Origin: an uncultured Sphingobium sp.
Lineage (GTDB): Bacteria; Pseudomonadota; Alphaproteobacteria; Sphingomonadales; Sphingomonadaceae
Direction: 5' to 3'
NCBI GenBank assembly: GCA_913773715.1
Contig: CAJYHD010000426.1
Location: 1-5,023, forward strand
DNA length: 5,023 bases
The position numbers and the translations under genes were made by a program. How positions within the stretch are numbered: position 1 is the first letter of the stretch; every line of letters starts with the position of its first letter. Under the pieces are notes generated by a model. It was not told where the DNA came from, made no database searches, and saw only the letters and a list, made by a program, of their open reading frames with translations. Of the stretch, positions 1 to 5,023 are shown piece after piece.

Positions 1-749
1 GCTCGGTCGCGCTGATCGACGAGATTGCCCGCCACAACCCGCAGGCGGTGATCATTTACAGCGCATCGGACACGTTGGCGACGATCGGCATGGCGCGCTT
101 CTACGACCGGGCCTTGTGCAGATCGGCGCCGCGTATCGCTTACGTCCGCCTGCCCTCGGCCCGCATGGCGCGGGATCATGCTTGTATCCGCCGCCAGCGA
201 ATCATCCCGCACGGTCTCGACGAAAGCTTCTTCGCCGGAAACCTCGTCGATCCCTATACGCGGCACCCGGCCGCGGTGTCGGTGGGGTCTATGTTGTTCG
301 ATCCAGCTGTCTTCGATGTCGCGGCGCGTGCGTTTCCGCACGTCGATTTCCACGTCATCGGGTCGGGACACGACGGCAGCGCGCTGGGGCCGCATCATCC
401 CAATCTTCACTGGATCGCGGAAATGGGGTTCGGCGACACCATTCCGTACATTCGGCATGCCGATATCGGAATCGCACCCTATCACTCCGCGTTGGACGCG
501 GCTTATCTGGTCGACACCTCAATGAAGCTGATGCAGTTCGAGGCGGCGGGCGTACCTGCAGTCTGCCCGACCTTCGCACAGGGCGGGCGGATGTCGCGGT
601 TCGGCTATACGGTGGGCGATGCGGACTCGATCGTGCGCGCTGTCAACGCTGCTCTGAAGCAGGGCAGGGGAGACGTCGACCGACCACGAACCTGGGCGCA
701 TGTCGTCGAGGAGATGCTGGCGCCACTCCACGAAGATGTGCCGGCATGA
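1..749 (+). CDS. GumK-like glucuronosyltransferase (GT70), 5' end missing
   Basis: Reading is open from position 3, giving 248 visible C-terminal residues; the N-terminal part, perhaps 130-150 residues by comparison with GumK, lies outside the window. The fragment follows Xanthomonas GumK, which adds glucuronic acid from UDP-GlcA to a lipid-linked sugar at the inner face of the cytoplasmic membrane. Seen here, numbered from position 3: an ASD motif with Asp23 that may match the GumK catalytic base; PHGLDE; VGSMLFDP with Met97; FHVIGSG; Glu140-Met141; IAPY with Tyr160; and the S-M-K-L-M-Q segment (Met174, Lys175, Gln178). From memory of the GumK structure, the Met, Glu, Tyr, Met-Lys and Gln positions contact the UDP-sugar. 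The C-terminal SRFGYT-GDADS stretch is also GumK-like. The gene ends in an ATGA overlap with the flippase gene. The family call is firm, but the acceptor sugar and linkage cannot be read from the sequence. Confidence 0.88.
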   Translation, partial: SVALIDEIARHNPQAVIIYSASDTLATIGMARFYDRALCRSAPRIAYVRLPSARMARDHACIRRQRIIPHGLDESFFAGNLVDPYTRHPAAVSVGSMLFDPAVFDVAARAFPHVDFHVIGSGHDGSALGPHHPNLHWIAEMGFGDTIPYIRHADIGIAPYHSALDAAYLVDTSMKLMQFEAAGVPAVCPTFAQGGRMSRFGYTVGDADSIVRAVNAALKQGRGDVDRPRTWAHVVEEMLAPLHEDVPA

Positions 750-1963
750 AGCTGTCGCTGCTATTATTCGTCCGCCTGATCGCTGGAGGCATCGGTTTCT
801 TTCCGCCGCTCGCCGCGGCCGTCGCACTCGACCCCCGGCAATATGGTCTCGGCGCGAGCGTGTTTGCGATGGGCCTACTCATCGTCGGACCGCTCGCCCA
901 ATATGCGAGTCAAGGCTATATGCGCGCGCTGCTGCTCCCTGAGCGGCCGCAGATCGCCGCCTCGCACATCGTGCTCGCCTTTATGGCACTTCTCGTACCT
1001 GCTCTCGCAATCCTCCTGCTAATTGGGGCCGTAGCGCCGATCAGCGCAGCACTGTTCCTCTTCGTCGTCTTTGCTCTGACGATCTGCCGGTTGGAGGAGG
1101 TGCGCCAGGTCGCGGCCGAGCGGCAGGTCCTGTCAGTCCTCTTCTTCTATATCCTGCCGCCGTTCCTCGTCACGCTCGCCTTTGCAGCAGCGGCGCTGCT
1201 GCACCTGCTCCTACCTTGGCCTGCGATCACCGCGATCATGGGGGCCTGCTATCTGCTGCCTGCGCTCACTTCGATCCTGATGCGCGGTGGGCGTATTTCG
1301 AGCGGCCTTGCGACGATGCGCCAGCAACATCTACGCACCTTGTGGGTGGAAAGCCGTACCTTTCTCGCCAGCGGCATGGTGAGTGCGGCGAGCGAAACCC
1401 TGCCGACACTGGCGCTGACGTGGCTCGGTGTGCCCCAGCGAGTTGCGACGTTCGAGGTGGTCCGCAAGCTGTCCTCGGCGATCTCCGTCTTCCTGCACGG
1501 GCTGGCGATCGCCTTTGCGCCGCGGCTCATCAAGGCGGTGGCTGCGGACGATATGCCACAGGTGATCGGCGTGATCCGTCAGAATGCGAAGCTATCTGCG
1601 CTGTTCGCACTTGTTTACATCCCGCTCGCGGTCGTCGGCATCGTCGTCCTCGGCATGCTTCACTGGAGGACGCTGACCATCCCGGCCGGCATCGCCGTAC
1701 CGCTGTTCGCCAGCGCGCTCGTCACCTGCATCGCCGCCCCGTTTGGCATGGCAGTCGCGGCCTTTCACCGCGAGCACTGGTGGATCGTGGGCGGAGGGAT
1801 CGGCCTTGCCGGCTTCTGTGCCACGCTGCTGCTCGCGCCCGCGGTGGGACCGATGCAAACAGTGGCCGTGGCGGTGCTGATCCAGAATATTGCGCTCAGT
1901 GCGACCATCACGAGCGTGATCGTCCGGGCAGTTTGTGAACGGTTGCGCATGTCATGCACATAG
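746..1963 (+). CDS. Wzx-type polysaccharide flippase (MATE/MVF-like)
   Basis: This is a 405-residue, very hydrophobic protein of the size usual for Wzx flippases, which move undecaprenyl-diphosphate-linked repeat units to the periplasmic face of the inner membrane. The start is fixed by the ATGA overlap with the preceding stop, which implies translational coupling; the open frame continues upstream, but only as a shadow of the glycosyltransferase. Hydrophobic stretches lie near residues 3-28, 38-57, 72-95, 98-114, 130-155, 160-178, 205-227, 245-262, 283-305, 313-340, 346-366 and 370-394, about twelve segments. The most family-like part is residues 236-280: a FEVVRKLSS stretch, then AFAPRLIKAVAADDM and an Arg-containing helix. 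This matches the middle of flippases, where an APR-hydrophobic-acidic block follows a paired helix. Nothing shows which sugar unit is moved. The last codons and stop lie inside an 18-base inverted repeat shared with the polymerase gene. Confidence 0.82.
   Translation: MKLSLLLFVRLIAGGIGFFPPLAAAVALDPRQYGLGASVFAMGLLIVGPLAQYASQGYMRALLLPERPQIAASHIVLAFMALLVPALAILLLIGAVAPISAALFLFVVFALTICRLEEVRQVAAERQVLSVLFFYILPPFLVTLAFAAAALLHLLLPWPAITAIMGACYLLPALTSILMRGGRISSGLATMRQQHLRTLWVESRTFLASGMVSAASETLPTLALTWLGVPQRVATFEVVRKLSSAISVFLHGLAIAFAPRLIKAVAADDMPQVIGVIRQNAKLSALFALVYIPLAVVGIVVLGMLHWRTLTIPAGIAVPLFASALVTCIAAPFGMAVAAFHREHWWIVGGGIGLAGFCATLLLAPAVGPMQTVAVAVLIQNIALSATITSVIVRAVCERLRMSCT
1944..1961 (+). repeat. 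18-base inverted repeat, left copy
   Basis: The sequence TGCGCATGTCATGCACAT here is the exact reverse complement of positions 3255-3272 inside the polymerase gene. It covers the last five sense codons of the flippase gene and the first base of its stop codon. The match ends cleanly on both sides. The function is unknown. Confidence 0.7.
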
Positions 1964-2014
1964 ACCATTGGTATCTTTTCGGAAATGCCGCGGCGAAGCT
2001 GGACTTGTCGAGGC

Positions 2015-2049
2015 CACATGACGTGCATCTGACCGGTGAATGTCATGTG
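2015..2049 (+). repeat. Interrupted palindrome CACATGAC-N19-GTCATGTG
   Basis: Two perfect 8-base arms, 2015-2022 and 2042-2049, face each other across 19 bases. The GTCATG/CATGAC core also occurs at 1951-1956 in the 18-base repeat. The layout could be a regulator site with half-sites about two and a half helical turns apart, or a weak stem-loop. No known operator is recognised. Confidence 0.3.
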
Positions 2050-2116
2050 CCGTATGCTCGTCGTGTCTTGGCAAAACGGCCATTACAGGCGCGGTCAAAC
2101 GCTGAAGCGGGCCCAC

Positions 2117-2132
2117 CGGGATCTTGGTCCCG
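2117..2132 (+). terminator. Possible weak stem-loop terminator
   Basis: CGGGAT (2117-2122) pairs with GTCCCG (2127-2132), with five Watson-Crick pairs and one T-G pair around a CTTG loop. It is followed by AGCTTTAAT, which has only three consecutive T. The stem is short and the T-tract poor, so this is at best a partial terminator or attenuator after the flippase gene. A transcript simply reading through is equally plausible. Confidence 0.2.
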
Positions 2133-2268
2133 AGCTTTAATAGCACATCATTCCCAAGCAATTGGAAGGATGTGGGCCAGGTGAATCGTTGCCGCTTCGT
2201 CAGCTGGTTTTCCTCCCGTTTTAAGGAAATTCTCCACTTCTCCCGAAAAATTCCAAACGATTGCTGGC

Positions 2269-2292
2269 GAAACTCGCTCGCTGGCGAGTTTC
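2269..2292 (+). promoter_or_regulatory. Perfect 9-bp hairpin in the polymerase leader
   Basis: GAAACTCGC (2269-2277) is fully complementary to GCGAGTTTC (2284-2292) around the six-base loop TCGCTG, which a T-G pair could shorten to four. Two direct repeats weave through it: GCTGGCGA at 2263-2270 and 2280-2287, and TTCCAAAC at 2251-2258 and 2290-2297. No T-run follows, so it is not a standard intrinsic terminator. It sits 32 bases before the likely ATG at 2324 and could affect mRNA stability or translation of the polymerase. If translation began at the TTG at 2261, the hairpin would fall inside codons, which argues against that start. Confidence 0.5.
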
Positions 2293-2323
2293 CAAACCGG
2301 CTTCGATCGTCTACCGGGTCGCT

Positions 2324-3718
2324 ATGCACATGCATCGCCTCACTGTAGGACGCGCCAAGCCTTCGTGGGCGATGGTGCTGCTACTGATTTTGCTTGTCAC
2401 GCTTTGGATTGCGGGGGGGGGCTCACGAGCCAACGTACCTGGGCAGGCGGTCGTGCGCGCGATCTCCACCCTGTGTCTCGTGCTGTTCTGCCTAACAGGG
2501 CCGCTGGTATTCGACACCCGTACTCGCCCCGCCATGATTGTGCTGATCGCCTCCGGGCTGATCGCACTGCTTCAGCTTGTACCACTACCACCAGTGGTCT
2601 GGACAACCTTGCCCGGACGTGCGCCCTTTCTAACCGCAGCGCGTTTGGCCGGCGAACCGCAACCCTGGCGCCCGCTCGCGATCGTGCCATCAATGACGCT
2701 TAACGCGCTGCTCTCACTGATCGTACCATTTACCGTACTGTGCCTGATGGCTAGAATCCATCGGCGTGAGGATTCGCTGCTCATCAAGACACTACTCGGC
2801 TTTGTTCTGGTCTCTGCATTGGCGGGCCTGTTGCAATTTTCGGGCGGGGCCTCCAATAATCCGCTACTCAACGGAGTTGGTGAGATCAGCGGCAACTTTG
2901 CCAATCACAACCACTTCGCGCTACTTCTGGCTATCGGCTGTGTGCTTGCGCCGGCATGGGCATTTTGGGATGGTCGGCAGTCCGGCTGGCGGGCACCCGT
3001 CGTATTGGGGCTAATCCTCGTCTTCACCCTTACCATCTTGGCCAGCGGATCGCGCGCTGGCACGGCGCTCGGCATGATCGCGCTGGGCCTCGCACTACTG
3101 TTTGCTTGGCGGCCCTTGCGCCGAACGCTCACACGCTATCCGCGCTGGGTATTTCCGGCCCTTATTGTTGGCACAATCGCCTTGGTCGCGCTCGCCGTCG
3201 CACTCAGCGTCGCAAACGATCGTTCGATGTCGATTGACCGTGCGATGACCGTTGATGTGCATGACATGCGCAGCAAGGGTCTGCCCGTTGTGCTCCGTAT
3301 GATCCACGAATACTTTCCGGTTGGTGCTGGCCTCGGTGGATTCGATCCGTTGTTCCGAATGCACGAACCATTTACACTGCTGAAGCCTACTTATTTCAAT
3401 CACGCGCATAACGATTTTCTCGAGATTGTGCTCGATACCGGGGTCGTGGGAGTAATCACGCTGCTGGCTGCGATCACTTGGTGGCTGATGGCGAGCCTGC
3501 GGGCCTGGCGCAGCGTGGGAGATCGGGAGGGCACCCTTGCCCGACTGGGCTCGGCCATGCTCCTCCTTGTCTTGCTGGCCAGTATCGTCTACTATCCGGC
3601 TCGAACCCCAATCATTATGGCCGTGATGACGATCGCAGCCGTTTGGTTGGGCGGACAGACTAGTCCCCACCAAGGCACTAAAGACGAAACTTTACCTCAG
3701 TCCTCCGGGGTCGTATGA
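2324..3718 (+). CDS. Wzy polymerase, O-antigen ligase family
   Basis: This integral membrane protein of 464 residues from ATG 2324 belongs to the Wzy/O-antigen ligase family, which joins lipid-linked repeat units at the periplasmic face of the inner membrane. About ten or more hydrophobic segments are seen. Family signatures, numbered from 2324, are NHNHF at 194-198, SGSRAG at 241-246 after a hydrophobic helix, VGAGLGGFD at 333-341 in the large periplasmic loop, and HAHNDFLE at 360-367 followed by DTGVVG. The Arg of GSRAG and the His residues of HAHND are typical Wzy_C features. The frame opens at TTG 2261, but the extra 21 residues cross a perfect hairpin. ATG 2324, or ATG 2330 just after it, gives a short basic N-terminus before the first membrane helix, although neither has a clear Shine-Dalgarno site. 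The 3' end overlaps the export gene by ATGA. GC is lower than in the neighbours, as is common for wzy. A G9 run lies in the first helix. A ligase role is possible, but the context favours polymerase. Confidence 0.85.
   Translation: MHMHRLTVGRAKPSWAMVLLLILLVTLWIAGGGSRANVPGQAVVRAISTLCLVLFCLTGPLVFDTRTRPAMIVLIASGLIALLQLVPLPPVVWTTLPGRAPFLTAARLAGEPQPWRPLAIVPSMTLNALLSLIVPFTVLCLMARIHRREDSLLIKTLLGFVLVSALAGLLQFSGGASNNPLLNGVGEISGNFANHNHFALLLAIGCVLAPAWAFWDGRQSGWRAPVVLGLILVFTLTILASGSRAGTALGMIALGLALLFAWRPLRRTLTRYPRWVFPALIVGTIALVALAVALSVANDRSMSIDRAMTVDVHDMRSKGLPVVLRMIHEYFPVGAGLGGFDPLFRMHEPFTLLKPTYFNHAHNDFLEIVLDTGVVGVITLLAAITWWLMASLRAWRSVGDREGTLARLGSAMLLLVLLASIVYYPARTPIIMAVMTIAAVWLGGQTSPHQGTKDETLPQSSGVV
2413..2421 (+). 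repeat. Run of nine G in the polymerase gene
   Basis: The run lies in codons GCG GGG GGG GGC (Ala-Gly-Gly-Gly), about 30 residues into the polymerase. Gaining one G would shift reading into a frame open until 2703; losing one would give a stop at 2493-2495. Either change would remove nearly all of the protein. It could be a slippage switch, or simply chance and a sequencing-error risk. Confidence 0.6.
3255..3272 (+). repeat. 18-base inverted repeat, right copy
   Basis: ATGTGCATGACATGCGCA is the exact reverse complement of 1944-1961. Here it encodes part of the V-H-D-M-R stretch in the periplasmic loop of the polymerase, shortly before the glycine-rich VGAGLGGFD motif. The copies are about 1.3 kb apart and enclose the leader and the first two thirds of the polymerase gene. 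Confidence 0.7.
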
Positions 3719-4461
3719 TCTCACGTCCTCATCCGGAACATTCGAAATCCATGCGAAAAATTTGCTTTGTCTTGCCGATTGCCCTTGTCTTGGCGGCATG
3801 CGCGCATGAGAAACCGCTTGCCTCTACACCGCGCCTGACCGTGGTTCAAGATAGCAAGACGTTGCCCCCGCCTAATCGCACCGACCTGACCGCGGCCGAT
3901 CGCCCGGCTCTGATTGGTCCGCTCGACACCATCCAAGTCGATGTGTTCAACGTTCCCGAGCTCACCCGTGAGCTGCAGGTCGACGCGAGTGGCCGCATCG
4001 CCATGCCACTTGCTGGCACGATCGACGCCCGCGGCCGCACCGCCAGCGAACTCAGCCGCGCGATCACCACGGCGCTACGCGCGCATTACGTCCGCGACCC
4101 CGAAGTGACCGTCAACATCCAGAGTTCGGTCAGCCAAGTAGTGACAATCGACGGTCAGGTGGTCGAACCTGGTCTCTATCCCGTCACCAACCAGATGACG
4201 CTATTGCGCGCCATCGCCTCAGCCAAGGGATTGTCCGAATTCGCAAGGCAGGAGGATGTCGTGATTCTGCGCACCGTCGACGGCCACAAGATGGCGGGCC
4301 TCTATAATGTCGCCGCGATCCGCCGCGGTGCTTATGACGATCCGGCGATCTACGCCAACGACATCATCATCGTTGGCGATTCACCACAGCGCCGCCTGTT
4401 CCGTGACGTCGTGTCGCTCTCCCCGATCATTGCCGCGCCGCTCATCGCGCTGCTGCAGTAA
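3715..4461 (+). CDS. Outer-membrane polysaccharide export lipoprotein (OPX, Wza/GumB-like)
   Basis: This protein of 248 residues from ATG 3715 (236 from ATG 3751) has the OPX layout. Residues 13-28 form a lipoprotein signal ending in the lipobox LAAC, so Cys29 should be lipidated and the mature protein anchored in the outer membrane. Residues 66-137 form the polysaccharide export domain (IGPLDTIQVDVF, then DASGRIAMPLAGTI and RDPEVTVNI). Residues 143-187 form one SLBB domain (IDGQVVEPGLYPV, then a TLLRAIASAKGL helix). The C-terminal 18-20 residues are hydrophobic and may be the membrane-crossing helix seen in Wza. The protein is shorter than Wza and closer in plan to GumB. OPX proteins form the ring through which polymer leaves the cell and dock on the co-polymerase encoded next. 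The 3715 start overlaps the polymerase stop by ATGA, but 3751 gives a textbook 17-residue lipoprotein signal (MRKICFVLPIALVLAAC) and could be the true start. Neither has a strong Shine-Dalgarno site. Confidence 0.9.
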   Translation: MISRPHPEHSKSMRKICFVLPIALVLAACAHEKPLASTPRLTVVQDSKTLPPPNRTDLTAADRPALIGPLDTIQVDVFNVPELTRELQVDASGRIAMPLAGTIDARGRTASELSRAITTALRAHYVRDPEVTVNIQSSVSQVVTIDGQVVEPGLYPVTNQMTLLRAIASAKGLSEFARQEDVVILRTVDGHKMAGLYNVAAIRRGAYDDPAIYANDIIIVGDSPQRRLFRDVVSLSPIIAAPLIALLQ

Positions 4462-4475
4462 GGCGTATCCAATCC

Positions 4476-5023
4476 ATGACCGTTGCCCCGACCTTCCCCG
4501 CCGGCGGAACGCCTGCCACAGCCGCGCGCCTCCCGGATGCAGAACGCATGCCGATGGTGCGCCAGTATCTACGTATCGCGACGCGCTGGCGCTATGTGAT
4601 CCTCGGCGCGGCGGTCACCTGCCTGCTGATCGGATTGATCGCGACCTTGTTGATGACGCCGAAATACACGGCGACCTCGACCATTGAGATATCGCGCGAA
4701 TCCAACCAAATTACCAACTTCCAGGGGGTTGAGCGCGAAACGAGCACGATTGACCAGGAATTCTACCAGACCCAATATGGCTTGCTGCGCTCGCGCGCGC
4801 TGGCCGAACGCGTCGCCAATCAGCTCCGCCTGGTCGACGATCCCAAATTCTTCGAACGCTTCGGCGTCAAGGAGAATACGCCGGCCTTCCAGCTGACCAA
4901 CAACCGCTATCCGCCGGCCGGTCGCGCCGAACGGCAAAAGGTGGCCGGCGAGATCCTGCTCAAGAACCTGGCGGTCAATCCGACCCGCCTGTCGCGTCTG
5001 GTGGACATCGCCTTCACCAGCCC
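4476..5023 (+). CDS. Wzz/GumC-type polysaccharide co-polymerase, 3' end missing
   Basis: An open frame from ATG 4476 runs off the right edge, giving 182 complete codons. The gene starts 14 bases after the export gene stop. An AAGG at 4460-4463, overlapping that stop, may serve as a distant ribosome site. Residues 1-27 are a Pro/Ala-rich cytoplasmic tail. Residues 30-39 are basic (QYLRIATRWR), and residues 40-60 are the first membrane helix, followed by TPKYTATSTIEI, the usual entry into the periplasmic Wzz domain. Then come QTQYGLLRSRALAERVANQL (99-118) and the LAVNPTRLSRLVDIAF stretch (165-180), both typical of Wzz/GumC/ExoP proteins. Such proteins form an inner-membrane oligomer that controls chain length and contacts the OPX channel. 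Whether this one continues into a second membrane helix and a C-terminal tyrosine kinase domain, or has a separate kinase gene as in sphingan clusters, cannot be seen. ATG 4548 is an alternative start but would cut off the whole tail. Confidence 0.87.
   Translation, partial: MTVAPTFPAGGTPATAARLPDAERMPMVRQYLRIATRWRYVILGAAVTCLLIGLIATLLMTPKYTATSTIEISRESNQITNFQGVERETSTIDQEFYQTQYGLLRSRALAERVANQLRLVDDPKFFERFGVKENTPAFQLTNNRYPPAGRAERQKVAGEILLKNLAVNPTRLSRLVDIAFTS

Larger units (their letters stand above)
1964..2323 (+). other. Non-coding leader between flippase and polymerase genes
   Basis: These 360 bases contain no reading frame that I can support. GC counted over 1981-2280 is 163 of 300 (54%), against 73-75% in single 60-base lines sampled from the glycosyltransferase and export genes. 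Short frames on both strands (for example from ATG 1954 to 2184, 76 codons) lack a Shine-Dalgarno site, third-position GC bias or any recognised motif. The stretch holds an interrupted palindrome (2015-2049), a short GC-rich hairpin (2117-2132), a weak AT-rich hairpin (2209-2229) and a perfect 9-bp hairpin (2269-2292). I found no convincing -35/-10 pair. It is the only long gap in an otherwise tightly packed operon. It may hold a promoter or RNA control element for the downstream genes, or decayed sequence left by gene replacement. Confidence 0.6.

Noticed and set aside
116..745. Upstream extension of the flippase frame over the glycosyltransferase gene
   Set aside because: The residues before Met at 746 are Arg/Cys-rich and out of frame with the strongly conserved GumK-like protein; the ATGA overlap gives a better start.
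1183..1203. Perfect hairpin TGCAGCAG-CGGCG-CTGCTGCA inside the flippase gene
   Set aside because: It follows from runs of Ala (GCA/GCG) and Leu (CTG) codons in a membrane helix; codon composition is enough to explain it.
2136..2141. TTTAAT as a possible -10 box
   Set aside because: No -35-like hexamer lies 16-18 bases upstream, so no promoter is claimed.
1954..2184. 76-codon + strand frame starting MHIDHWYLFG at the flippase stop
   Set aside because: It has no ribosome site, no third-position GC bias and no recognisable motif, and it runs through the hairpin at 2117-2132. It is treated as non-coding, though a remnant cannot be excluded.
2209..2229. Inverted repeat TTTCCT/AGGAAA in the leader
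   Set aside because: It is a six-base AT-rich stem with a nine-base loop, too weak to support as a terminator or regulatory structure.
2261..2323. TTG 2261 as the start of the polymerase
   Set aside because: It has no ribosome site at proper spacing, a hairpin lies in the extension, and the extra residues add a second basic stretch; ATG 2324 or 2330 fits better.
1952..2335. 127-codon minus-strand frame across the leader
   Set aside because: The composition is irregular, no motif is recognised, and it is antisense to an operon with all genes on the other strand; it looks like a chance open frame.
3095..3673. 192-codon minus-strand frame opposite the polymerase gene
   Set aside because: It is the mirror of a clearly conserved membrane protein gene; its product is rich in His, Arg, Gln and Ser with no domain, as expected for an antisense shadow.

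Overview
The window is a stretch of a Wzy-dependent exopolysaccharide locus. All genes lie on the + strand. The organism is most likely an alphaproteobacterium, and a sphingomonad is the best guess. That rests on high GC, strong G/C third-position bias in the outer genes, and a gene set resembling sphingan and xanthan/acetan clusters. No taxonomic marker is present, so the assignment is inference.

Layout. (1) Positions 1-749 hold the 3' two thirds of a GumK-like (GT70) glucuronosyltransferase that enters from the left. (2) Positions 746-1963 encode a 405-residue Wzx-type lipid-linked oligosaccharide flippase, coupled to the first gene by an ATGA overlap. (3) Positions 1964-2323 are about 360 bases with no convincing gene and lower GC. 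This stretch carries several inverted repeats, including a perfect 9-bp hairpin just before the next gene. (4) Positions 2324-3718 encode a Wzy/O-antigen-ligase-family polymerase, with a run of nine G in its first membrane segment. (5) Positions 3715-4461 encode a small outer-membrane polysaccharide export (OPX) lipoprotein, again joined by an ATGA overlap. (6) Positions 4476-5023 are the first 182 codons of a Wzz/GumC-type polysaccharide co-polymerase that runs off the right edge.

Together the genes cover successive steps of one pathway. A GlcA-transferring enzyme would finish or extend a lipid-linked repeat unit on the cytoplasmic face. The flippase moves the unit across the inner membrane, and the polymerase joins units in the periplasm. 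The co-polymerase sets chain length and bridges to the OPX protein, through which the polymer leaves the cell.

I see no wholly new system. The less ordinary signals are the structured leader before the polymerase, the G9 tract inside that gene, and an exact 18-base inverted repeat pairing the flippase stop region with the middle of the polymerase gene. No RNA gene, insertion sequence, CRISPR array or confident promoter or terminator was found.
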